Assembly (NCBI GenBank): GCA_963665705.1
Contig: OY762448.1
Coordinates: 2,418,001-2,482,000 of the forward strand
Origin: Saccharicrinis sp963665705
GTDB taxonomy: Bacteria > Bacteroidota > Bacteroidia > Bacteroidales > Marinilabiliaceae
DNA length: 64,000 bases
Direction: 5' to 3'
This document shows positions 54,580 to 62,284 of this stretch, in pieces. A program made the translations under genes and the position numbers. The notes under the pieces are model-generated. The model saw only the letters and a program-made list of their open reading frames with translations, ran no database searches and had not been told where the DNA came from. Position 1 is the first letter of the stretch, and each line of letters begins with the position of its first letter.

Positions 54580-55512
54580 ATGAGAAAAACTTTTAATCAG
54601 GTTTCTAAATTATTCTTTGTTCTTGCTTTAATCTCATTATTAGCTCCATCATGTGTATCCGATGGAAAAAAGGCAGCAAAAAGTGAAGAGGAAAAAATAA
54701 TAGAGTCAGCTCAAGAAGTAGATCCAAAAATTGTGGAAGACTTTAATAAGTCAAAATTAATTTTTTATTCATTACCCTCTCCTCTTGAAACAGCTATGCT
54801 TATAAAAAGATCTGGAGCCAGATATGATGAAGAAATATTAAATCCGATAGAAAATGTTACAAGTTATGATACCAATCTTAAAATGGCTTTGAATCTTGGT
54901 ATTTACAGTGCTGATTTGAGTTACACTAGTCTTTTTGATCAAACACAATCAGCTATAAAATATATGGGTTGTGCAAAAAGATTAGCTGAAGGATTAAGTA
55001 TTATGGATGCTATTGATGAGAATACCATCAAAAAATTAGAGGATAATATGAATAATAGAGATGCTGTAATGGAAATTATCTCTGAAACTTTTATGAACTC
55101 TAATGCTTATCTTAAAGAAAATGACAGACCAGCTATTTCTGTAATGGTATTAGTTGGAGGTTGGGTTGAAGGTTTATATTTAGCTACAACTTTAACTAAT
55201 GGTTCAATGGATAATAATCAACGATTAGTTGAAAGGATCGTATATCAGAAACTTTCATTAATTACGGTTTTAAATTTATTAGAATCATATACAAATAATG
55301 ATGATATTACTTATTTACAAGATAAAATTGGAGAATTAAAAGCAATTTTTGAAGAAATAAAAATTATTAATACCTCTAAAGTAGAAGCAGAAACTGATGA
55401 TGAAAATAAAGTAACTACAATAAAGGCTGATTCCGAAACTCATATGTCTAAGGAGGTTTTTGATAAATTATTACAGAAAGTTGCAGAAATCAGAGCAGAA
55501 TTTATTTCTTAA
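54580..55512 (+). CDS. Hypothetical lipoprotein, 310 aa
   Basis: Not assigned to a named family. The signal peptide ends with a lipobox (LLAPSC), so the protein is anchored in the envelope. The rest is mostly helical, with TNLKMALNLGIYSADLSYTSLF and ISVMVLVGGWVEGLYLATTL as the most distinctive stretches, and a charged Asp/Glu-rich loop near residues 275-290. Similar uncharacterised lipoproteins seem common in Bacteroidales. It is followed after 20 bp by another small exported protein and probably shares its transcript. Confidence 0.7.
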   Translation: MRKTFNQVSKLFFVLALISLLAPSCVSDGKKAAKSEEEKIIESAQEVDPKIVEDFNKSKLIFYSLPSPLETAMLIKRSGARYDEEILNPIENVTSYDTNLKMALNLGIYSADLSYTSLFDQTQSAIKYMGCAKRLAEGLSIMDAIDENTIKKLEDNMNNRDAVMEIISETFMNSNAYLKENDRPAISVMVLVGGWVEGLYLATTLTNGSMDNNQRLVERIVYQKLSLITVLNLLESYTNNDDITYLQDKIGELKAIFEEIKIINTSKVEAETDDENKVTTIKADSETHMSKEVFDKLLQKVAEIRAEFIS

Positions 55513-55532
55513 TGTCTCTTTTTTAAAGATTT

Positions 55533-55994
55533 ATGAATAAAAAACAATTTATATCCGCCTTTTCAGGTTCATTAATAGTTTTATTTTTTGTTTTTGGTAA
55601 TATTACCAATGCTCAATGTTTAAGTTTTGCAAAAAAAGTAGGAAAACCTAAATTAGGTAATTTTATACATGATGGTAATTACAATGCTACTACTTTAAGT
55701 GCTGGTGAAACTGCCGAATTGTATAAAACTTTCTTTAAAGATCAGAAATATAGAATTGTAGTAAGTAAAGTTGATAACTTACCCAATATACATTTTCGAT
55801 TAGTTAATGAGGATAATAATATATTATTTGATAATAAAGATCATGATTATACTGATGTTTGGGATTTTTCAGTTGAAACAACACAAACTTTGGTAATAAA
55901 ACTAAAGGTATTAGACGATTATAATTCTGATAAAATGAATATCTCTAAAGGTTGTGTATCAGTTCTTTTCGGAATTGAAAAGAGTAAAAAATAA
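55533..55994 (+). CDS. Hypothetical exported protein, 153 aa
   Basis: Family not recognised. A signal peptide (GSLIVLFFVFGNITNAQ) is followed by a compact beta-rich domain of about 125 residues (SAGETAELYKTFFKDQKYRIVV ... TLVIKLKVLDDYN), with two Cys that could pair in the periplasm (C30 and the Cys in KGCVSV). It forms a likely two-gene unit with the preceding lipoprotein. Confidence 0.68.
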   Translation: MNKKQFISAFSGSLIVLFFVFGNITNAQCLSFAKKVGKPKLGNFIHDGNYNATTLSAGETAELYKTFFKDQKYRIVVSKVDNLPNIHFRLVNEDNNILFDNKDHDYTDVWDFSVETTQTLVIKLKVLDDYNSDKMNISKGCVSVLFGIEKSKK

Positions 55995-56019
55995 AATAAA
56001 TATATATTTATATAAATGA

Positions 56020-56043
56020 AAGGTTCCTCGTTACAGGAACCTT
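56020..56043. terminator. Hairpin between convergent genes (before uvrA 3' end)
   Basis: A 9-bp stem AAGGTTCCT/AGGAACCTT (56020-56028 with 56035-56043). The T tract is weak; it probably serves both convergent units. Confidence 0.6.
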
Positions 56044-56045
56044 AT

Positions 56046-58847
56046 TTATTTTATTAAATAGGGTTTCAAATACTTACCAGTATAAGAATCTTCAATATTT
56101 AATAATGATTCAGGTTTACCTTCAAAAATAACATAACCTCCTTTATCTCCACCTTCAGGACCTAAATCAATAATCCAATCTGCAGATTTAATTACTTCTA
56201 AATTATGCTCGATTATTACAAGAGAGTGGCCTTTCTCAATTAAGGCATCAAAAGCTTTTAATAATTTTTTAATATCATTAAAATGTAATCCGGTGGTGGG
56301 TTCATCAAATATAAATAAGGTAGGTTCTGTTTTTTCTTTAGCTAAAAAAGAAGCCAATTTAACCCGTTGACTTTCACCTCCAGACAAAGTACTTGAAGAT
56401 TGTCCCATTTTTACATATTCTAAACCAACATCAGCTAAAGGTTTTAATTTATTGACAATTCTTTTAGCCCCATTTTTCTCATCTTGACTAAAAAATTCAA
56501 TAGCTTGTTCAATGGTCATTTCAAGAATATCATGGATGTTTTTATTTCTATATTTTACTTCCAGAATATCATCTTTAAATCTTTTGCCATGACAACTTTC
56601 ACATGTAAGAACAATATCAGCCATAAACTGCATCTCAATTTTTATGGTTCCTTCCCCTTGGCATTCTTCACACCTTCCTCCATCAATATTAAAAGAGAAA
56701 TGCGATGCTTTATAACCATTTATTTTTGATGCCTGCTGATCTGCCATCAATTTTCTTATCTCGTCATAAGCTTTTAAATAAGTAGCTGGATTTGAACGGG
56801 ATGATTTACCTATAGGATTTTGATCAACAAATTCAACATCAGTAATTTGTTCCACATCACCTTTTAATAAATCAAACGCCCCTGTTTTATCAGCGTAACC
56901 TCCTAAGCGTTTTTTTATGGCTGGGTATAAAATAGATTTGATTAGAGTTGATTTGCCAGAACCACTAACTCCCGTAATCACATTCATTACATTTAAAGGA
57001 ATCTTTACATTAATAGCCTTTAAATTATTTTCTCTGGCACCTAAAATTTCAATAAAGTTATTCCAACTTCTCCTTGAATCAGGTAGAACTATTTTTTCAT
57101 TTCCAAATAAATATTGATAGGTTAAACTATTCTTAGCATTTGCGTTTTTTTCAAGTTTACCTTTGAAAACCACTTCTCCCCCTAAACGACCTGCTCCAGG
57201 ACCAATATCAACAATTTCGTCTGCAGCTCGCATAATATCTTCATCGTGTTCAACAACTACAACAGTATTTCCTAATTGTTGTAACTGCTTTAATACTTTA
57301 ATTAATAAATCAGTATCTCGTGAATGTAAACCGATACTTGGTTCATCTAAAATATAAAGAGAACCTACTAAAGTACTTCCCAATGAAGTAGCTAAATTAA
57401 TACGTTGACTTTCTCCCCCGGAAAGTGTAGAAGACAAACGATTTAAAGTTAAGTATCCTAATCCGACTTCGTATAAAAAACGTAATCGTGTCGTTATTTC
57501 TCTAAGAATTCGTTTAGCAACCTTTGCGTCATGTTCATCTAGTTTTATATCATTAAAAAAGGTCATTAAATCATTAATCGGCATTAAAACCAAATCAGAA
57601 ATACTCATTCCACCTACTTTAACCCATGAAGCTTCCTTTTTTAATCGGGTACCTCTACAATCAGGACAAATAGTTTTACCCCTATAGCGAGATAACATAA
57701 CACGATATTGAATTTTATACTGTTGTTCTTCTACATGTTTAAAGAAGGTATTGATTCCATGAAAGAATTCATTTCCTTTCCATAACAGTTGTCTTTCGGC
57801 ATCAGTTAGTTCGTAATAAGGACGATGAACAGGAAAATTAAAATGATGTGCAGATGAGATTAATTGTTTTTTATACTCCCCCATCTTTTCACCTTTCCAA
57901 CATGCCACAGCATCTTCAAAAACAGATAGTGTTTTATTGGGAATAACTAAATCTTCATCTATGCCAATTACATTTCCAAAACCTTCACACTTAGAACAAG
58001 CACCCACCGGGTTATTAAACGTAAACATATGTTCACTAGGCTCCTCAAACTGAATTCCATCTAATTCAAATTTATTGGAAAATTGATGTGTTTCAATTTG
58101 ATCCCTATCAAATATTTTAATTATACAATCTCCTTTTCCTTCAAAGAAAGCTGTTTCAATAGAGTCTGCTAATCGAGATAAATTATCTTCTTCTTTAGAT
58201 GCTGTCGCTCTATCAATGACCAAATAATAGTTACTACAGTCTATTTCTGATTCATCATTGATAATATCTTCAATTTTGAAAAACTTATTCTCTCTCTCTA
58301 CTCTAACAAATCCTTGTTTCAGTAAAACCTCCAGATGAGCTTTGCATGATCTATCTTCAGGAACCAAAATTTCTGACAAAACAACTAATTTTGTTTGATC
58401 ATCATATTTTGTAATATGGTTGACCACATCAGATACATAATGTCTTTTTACTTCATTTCCAGATACAGGAGATAAGGTTTTTCCAGCTCTTGCATATAAT
58501 AATTTTAAATAATCATATATTTCTGTTGAAGTACCAACTGTTGAGCGTGGATTACGAGTATTTACCTTTTGTTCAATAGCAATGGCTGGTGGAATACCTT
58601 TTATAAAATCAACATCAGGCTTATCTATCCTCCCTAAAAACTGACGAGCATAAGAGCTTAAACTCTCTACGTAACGTCTTTGTCCCTCTGCATAAAGCGT
58701 ATCAAATGCCAACGATGATTTTCCGGAACCAGATACTCCTGTAATTACAATAAATTTATTTCTAGGAAGCTCCAGATCAATACCTTTTAAATTATGAACT
58801 CTTGCGCCTTTAATTTGAATACTTTTTAATGCAGAAATATTAGCCAT
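56046..58847 (-). CDS. uvrA: Excinuclease ABC subunit UvrA
   Basis: 933 aa, standard UvrA length with two ABC modules. First module: VITGVSGSGKSSLAFDTLYA and ESLSSYARQFLG; zinc-binding CPDCRG region; signature TLSGGESQRINLATSLG. Second: VITGVSGSGKSTLIKSIL, zinc finger CEECQGEGTIKIEMQF with CESCHG, signature TLSGGESQRVKLASFLA and FIFDEPTTGLHF. It recognises DNA damage with UvrB in nucleotide excision repair. A TATATTTG on the minus strand at 58869-58876 may be its -7 element. Confidence 0.97.
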   Translation of the reverse strand: MANISALKSIQIKGARVHNLKGIDLELPRNKFIVITGVSGSGKSSLAFDTLYAEGQRRYVESLSSYARQFLGRIDKPDVDFIKGIPPAIAIEQKVNTRNPRSTVGTSTEIYDYLKLLYARAGKTLSPVSGNEVKRHYVSDVVNHITKYDDQTKLVVLSEILVPEDRSCKAHLEVLLKQGFVRVERENKFFKIEDIINDESEIDCSNYYLVIDRATASKEEDNLSRLADSIETAFFEGKGDCIIKIFDRDQIETHQFSNKFELDGIQFEEPSEHMFTFNNPVGACSKCEGFGNVIGIDEDLVIPNKTLSVFEDAVACWKGEKMGEYKKQLISSAHHFNFPVHRPYYELTDAERQLLWKGNEFFHGINTFFKHVEEQQYKIQYRVMLSRYRGKTICPDCRGTRLKKEASWVKVGGMSISDLVLMPINDLMTFFNDIKLDEHDAKVAKRILREITTRLRFLYEVGLGYLTLNRLSSTLSGGESQRINLATSLGSTLVGSLYILDEPSIGLHSRDTDLLIKVLKQLQQLGNTVVVVEHDEDIMRAADEIVDIGPGAGRLGGEVVFKGKLEKNANAKNSLTYQYLFGNEKIVLPDSRRSWNNFIEILGARENNLKAINVKIPLNVMNVITGVSGSGKSTLIKSILYPAIKKRLGGYADKTGAFDLLKGDVEQITDVEFVDQNPIGKSSRSNPATYLKAYDEIRKLMADQQASKINGYKASHFSFNIDGGRCEECQGEGTIKIEMQFMADIVLTCESCHGKRFKDDILEVKYRNKNIHDILEMTIEQAIEFFSQDEKNGAKRIVNKLKPLADVGLEYVKMGQSSSTLSGGESQRVKLASFLAKEKTEPTLFIFDEPTTGLHFNDIKKLLKAFDALIEKGHSLVIIEHNLEVIKSADWIIDLGPEGGDKGGYVIFEGKPESLLNIEDSYTGKYLKPYLIK

Positions 58848-58889
58848 ATAGCAATTTAATTATGCGAACAAATATATTGAATTAGGTAA

Positions 58890-58928
58890 AAAAAAACCTT
58901 GTTTATACATATTAATATATAAACAAGG
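58890..58928 (-). terminator. Terminator of the arsR-arsC-acr3 operon
   Basis: An 11-bp stem CCTTGTTTATA/TATAAACAAGG (58897-58907 with 58918-58928), followed on the minus strand by a T run. Confidence 0.88.
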
Positions 58929-58974
58929 CCTTATAAATATTGTTTTTGTACTTTTTACTGAAAGTACATTGCTA

Positions 58975-60009
58975 TCAATTATATTTCCATTTGTTTGCCA
59001 GCGCTACTAGTGATAACATTATGGGTACTTCAACTAAAACGCCCACTACTGTTACCAATGCGGCAGGTGATTGTAATCCGAATAATGCAATTGCAACAGC
59101 TACAGCTAATTCGAAAAAATTACTTGCTCCAATCATTGCTGCCGGAGAACAAATAGCATGAGGAAGCTTTAATTTGCGACCACCAAACCAAGCTATAAAA
59201 AAAATAAAGTAAGTTTGAATTATTAATGGTATAGCTACTAATAAAATAATAAAAGGATTATTAGTAATAGTATAACCTTGGAACGCAAACAATAATACCA
59301 AAGTAGCTAATAAAGCAACAATTGAAACCGGTTTAAATTTTGGTAGAAAAACTGTTTTAAACCATTGTTCACCTTTCTTTTTTGTTAAATATTTATTTGT
59401 AATATAACCAGCTAACAAAGGAATTACAACAAATACAACTACACTTGTAACTAAAGTTTCGTAAGGAACCTGAACATTTGTAATTCCTAATAATAAGCCA
59501 ACTATTGGAACAAATGCAACCAAGATGATTAAATCATTAACAGATACTTGTACTAAAGTGTAATTTGGATCTCCATCTGTAAGATAACTCCATACAAAAA
59601 CCATAGCAGTACAAGGTGCAGCTCCTAATAATATAGCACCAGCGATATATTCACCGGCAAGCTCAGGTGTTATAAATGCAGCATATATTTTAGTAAAAAA
59701 TATCCAAGCAAAAAAGGCCATTGTAAATGGCTTAATCAGCCAATTTACTACTAGTGTAAGTAATAATCCTTTAGGCTTTTTACCTACATTTTTAATGCTT
59801 GAAAAATCAATTTGAAGCATCATTGGGTAAATCATAAACCAAACTAATACCGCAACAGGAATATTTACATTAAAAAATTCCAGCTTACTAATCACCTGAA
59901 CTGTATCTCCTAGAAAGTTTCCGATTAGAATTCCACTTGCAATACAGATAATTACCCATAAAGAAAGGTATTTTTCAAAAAAACCAATTTCCTTCTTTCC
60001 TTGTCCCAT
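58975..60009 (-). CDS. acr3: ACR3-family arsenite efflux permease
   Basis: 344 aa with ten hydrophobic helices. Marks: LSLWVIICIASGILIGNFLG, VLVWFMIYPMMLQIDF, AAPCTAMVFVWSYLTDGDPNYTL (the conserved Cys in GAAPCTAMV is essential in Acr3) and SPAAMIGASNFFELAVAVAI. It exports arsenite across the inner membrane. Last gene of the ars operon, 5 bp after arsC. Confidence 0.95.
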   Translation of the reverse strand: MGQGKKEIGFFEKYLSLWVIICIASGILIGNFLGDTVQVISKLEFFNVNIPVAVLVWFMIYPMMLQIDFSSIKNVGKKPKGLLLTLVVNWLIKPFTMAFFAWIFFTKIYAAFITPELAGEYIAGAILLGAAPCTAMVFVWSYLTDGDPNYTLVQVSVNDLIILVAFVPIVGLLLGITNVQVPYETLVTSVVVFVVIPLLAGYITNKYLTKKKGEQWFKTVFLPKFKPVSIVALLATLVLLFAFQGYTITNNPFIILLVAIPLIIQTYFIFFIAWFGGRKLKLPHAICSPAAMIGASNFFELAVAVAIALFGLQSPAALVTVVGVLVEVPIMLSLVALANKWKYN

Positions 60010-60014
60010 TTTTA

Positions 60015-60440
60015 CTATAACTGAGGTTTAACTTCTTCAGTATAAAACTTATAGAATCCATCTTTAATTTCGTTGCGAACACGAATAAATTCGCTCCAAA
60101 TGAATTCTTCTGTACCTGTAGCATGCGATGGATCATCAAAACCAATATGCAATCTCTTTTTAACATTTCCTGTAAAAGTCGGACACGATTCGTTTGCTCC
60201 TCCACATACTGTAATTACAAAATCCCACTCATCATTTAAGTATTTGTTTACTGAATCAGAAGTATGACCACTAATATCAATTCCAGCTTCATTCATTGCT
60301 TTAACTGCATTAGCATTTAATCTTCCTGAAGCTTCTGTTCCTGCTGAACATACAGTAATGTTTTTATCAAATGATTGTAAGAATCCATGTGCCATTTGAC
60401 TTCTACAACTATTACCTGTGCACAAAACTAAAATTTTCAT
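60015..60440 (-). CDS. arsC: Arsenate reductase ArsC, thioredoxin-linked (LMW-phosphatase fold)
   Basis: 141 aa. The phosphate-loop nucleophile motif VLCTGNSCRSQMAHGF and the redox pair in VCGGANESCPTF match the Cys10/Cys82/Cys89 triad of thioredoxin-coupled ArsC, and FDDPSHATG carries the general-acid Asp region. It reduces arsenate to arsenite for export by Acr3. Confidence 0.94.
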   Translation of the reverse strand: MKILVLCTGNSCRSQMAHGFLQSFDKNITVCSAGTEASGRLNANAVKAMNEAGIDISGHTSDSVNKYLNDEWDFVITVCGGANESCPTFTGNVKKRLHIGFDDPSHATGTEEFIWSEFIRVRNEIKDGFYKFYTEEVKPQL

Positions 60441-60458
60441 TTTTATATATTTTATATG

Positions 60459-60797
60459 TTATTCGCAATTTATGGACTTACAACTACTATTAATTGAGTT
60501 AAAAAAGAGACTAAATATTTTATTTAATTCTTCAATTTTACAGGAATTGAGGCAATATTTAGTTTTAGCTCCGTCTATAGTTCCTTTAATAAAACCAACT
60601 TCTTTTAGCTCTTTAATATGTTGATTTACTGTTGTACGGCTTAAAGGTAATTCGTCAGAAATATCTCCGGTGATGCACATTTCTTGAGATGACAAATACT
60701 GAAGAATTTTTAAACGTGCAGGATGTGACAAAGCCTTAAACATCTCTGCACTGATTATTAAATTTTTACTGAATAAATCTGCTTTAGCTTTAACCAT
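60459..60797 (-). CDS. arsR: ArsR-family metalloregulatory repressor
   Basis: 112 aa winged-helix protein: ALSHPARLKILQYLSSQEMC, the recognition helix region LPLSRTTVNQHIKELKEVGF and the wing GTIDGAKTKYCLN. The classical ELCVCDL arsenic site in helix 3 is only partly kept (one Cys in EMCITGDI). Other cysteines stand at YCLNSC and in the C-terminal SSCKSINCE, so the metalloid site is probably formed by these, as in some non-classical ArsR proteins. First gene of its operon, preceded by two palindromic operators. Confidence 0.92.
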   Translation of the reverse strand: MVKAKADLFSKNLIISAEMFKALSHPARLKILQYLSSQEMCITGDISDELPLSRTTVNQHIKELKEVGFIKGTIDGAKTKYCLNSCKIEELNKIFSLFFNSINSSCKSINCE

Positions 60798-60809
60798 ATT
60801 ATTTTATTA

Positions 60810-60857
60810 TGACGCAAATATACGTCAACCAATTTTAAACCAACGTATATATACGTT
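60810..60857 (-). promoter_or_regulatory. ars promoter with two operator palindromes
   Basis: Site 1: TGACG...CGTCA (60810-60827), whose minus strand contains TATATTTG (60822-60815), a -7 promoter element. Site 2: perfect 16-bp palindrome AACGTATATATACGTT (60842-60857). Both share the core ACG-TATA-CGT and are about 30 bp apart, three helical turns. Repressor binding would cover the promoter. Confidence 0.7.
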
Positions 60858-60924
60858 AAATTTATATTAATTAAATAATGGTTATTTTAATGATGTTTAC
60901 AACAAGGAGTTCAGTATTTACAGA

Positions 60925-61485
60925 TTATTCTTCAACTTTAATATTATATTTTAAAAGCAGGCCTAAAATATTTTGTTTTGAAAAGGTAGCATTATGTATC
61001 TTATTTAACTCAGGATCAATAGAGAAATTAAAAGAAGAGGATAAGTTTACTTTTTCCAGATTTGTTCTTTCAAACATTGCCCCAGAAAGATCACAATTAA
61101 TGAAATTTGAATTATTCAATTCAGCTTCAACAAAATCTGCTTGAATTAAACGACAATTTTTAAATAGCGTATTTTTAATTTTTAACAGATAAAACGAACT
61201 AAAGTCAAGAATACAATCTTCAAATGTAAATGTTAATGAAAAGAGATTACATTCTGAGAACTGAATTCCCATTAATTTGCAGTTTATAAATTTAACATCC
61301 CTAAAAGCTGTCCCTTGTATGTTTGTATTTGATAAATTACAATTAACAAATTCACAATCAGTAAAAATATATGTATTTAAATCACTTTCTGATAAATCGC
61401 AATTTTTAAAAATACAATCTTCATACTCTCCTTTTTCAATTGTATTATGAGATTCGAATGTTTCTGATACTATATATTTTGACAT
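60925..61485 (-). CDS. Pentapeptide-repeat protein
   Basis: 186 aa with nearly continuous A(D/N)LXX-type repeats: YEDCIFKNCDLSESDLNTY, FVNCNLSNTNIQGTAFRD, FVEAELNNSNFINCDLSGAMF. They build a right-handed quadrilateral beta helix. The size and ending (FNFSIDPELNKIHNATFS) resemble the Qnr/McbG-like soluble group, which mimics DNA at DNA gyrase, but many such proteins have other roles. The function is therefore not assigned. Confidence 0.85.
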   Translation of the reverse strand: MSKYIVSETFESHNTIEKGEYEDCIFKNCDLSESDLNTYIFTDCEFVNCNLSNTNIQGTAFRDVKFINCKLMGIQFSECNLFSLTFTFEDCILDFSSFYLLKIKNTLFKNCRLIQADFVEAELNNSNFINCDLSGAMFERTNLEKVNLSSSFNFSIDPELNKIHNATFSKQNILGLLLKYNIKVEE

Positions 61486-61560
61486 TTTAATAACGACGCT
61501 TTTAGGTTATAATATAAGCTTCTAAAATATAAATTAGATGGCTTATATCATCAACAATGG

Positions 61561-62253
61561 TTATTTAATAAAGTGCTCACGTTTCTGAAGATTGATTAAT
61601 CCCCATAAAATAGCTACGATTGAAGCTGATAGAACAATTAATTTATTTTGAAAAATCATATTGCTATAAATAACTTCACTCACATCATCTGGTAAATCAA
61701 AAGGATTTAAAAATACATTCCATTTAGAGGCTCCCAGAAATGCATGTAAAAACCACAATCCTAAACCAACAATTACCATTAAAACTGCAGATCCATTTCC
61801 ATTTTTCACCAAGGTACTAAAAAGAAATCCCAGAGTACCGAAAAAGATAATTACAAACATTAAATGAAAACTTAACTCTAATACTGGCAATTCAACTAGT
61901 ACAAAACTATTTAATAATGAAAACATCACCATCATAGCATAAACCATAATAAAAATGATTAACAACCTCATTAACCAAACTTTATATCGATAATTGGGTA
62001 TTCCGAATAATATCTCCAGTATTCTGGCGTCTTCATCATTTTGAATTCCAAATGTTGTAGGAAAAAATATTAATAGGATTCCTGGAAATATAAGCTGATA
62101 AAAAGCATCACTTACTTCAATAGTACTATTGGAAAAAATTGCTATCACAGTGATAAGTAGATAAAACAACACTGAAGCTCCGAGGAAATAAATAAATTTA
62201 TTTCCAAAAATTATTTTGAGATTATATTTTACAAGTCGAACTATATTATTCAT
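61561..62253 (-). CDS. ABC-2 type transporter permease
   Basis: 230 aa with six predicted helices: FIYFLGASVLFYLLITVIAIF, QLIFPGILLIFFPTTFGI, and GNGSAVLMVIVGLGLWFLHAF among them. The loop EDARILEILFGIPNYRYKVWLMR is typical of ABC-2 permeases (the coupling-helix region). It starts 31 bp after the RND-ABC fusion gene on the same strand, whose ATPase domain is its natural partner. Substrate unknown. Confidence 0.82.
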   Translation of the reverse strand: MNNIVRLVKYNLKIIFGNKFIYFLGASVLFYLLITVIAIFSNSTIEVSDAFYQLIFPGILLIFFPTTFGIQNDEDARILEILFGIPNYRYKVWLMRLLIIFIMVYAMMVMFSLLNSFVLVELPVLELSFHLMFVIIFFGTLGFLFSTLVKNGNGSAVLMVIVGLGLWFLHAFLGASKWNVFLNPFDLPDDVSEVIYSNMIFQNKLIVLSASIVAILWGLINLQKREHFIK

Positions 62254-62284
62254 GTTTTCCTGGTTAATTTAATGAGGTGAAGGT

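Noticed and set aside
60925..61485. Calling the pentapeptide protein a Qnr quinolone-resistance determinant
   Set aside because: Repeat type and size are similar, but many pentapeptide proteins have no such role and no Qnr-specific loop could be identified by eye.
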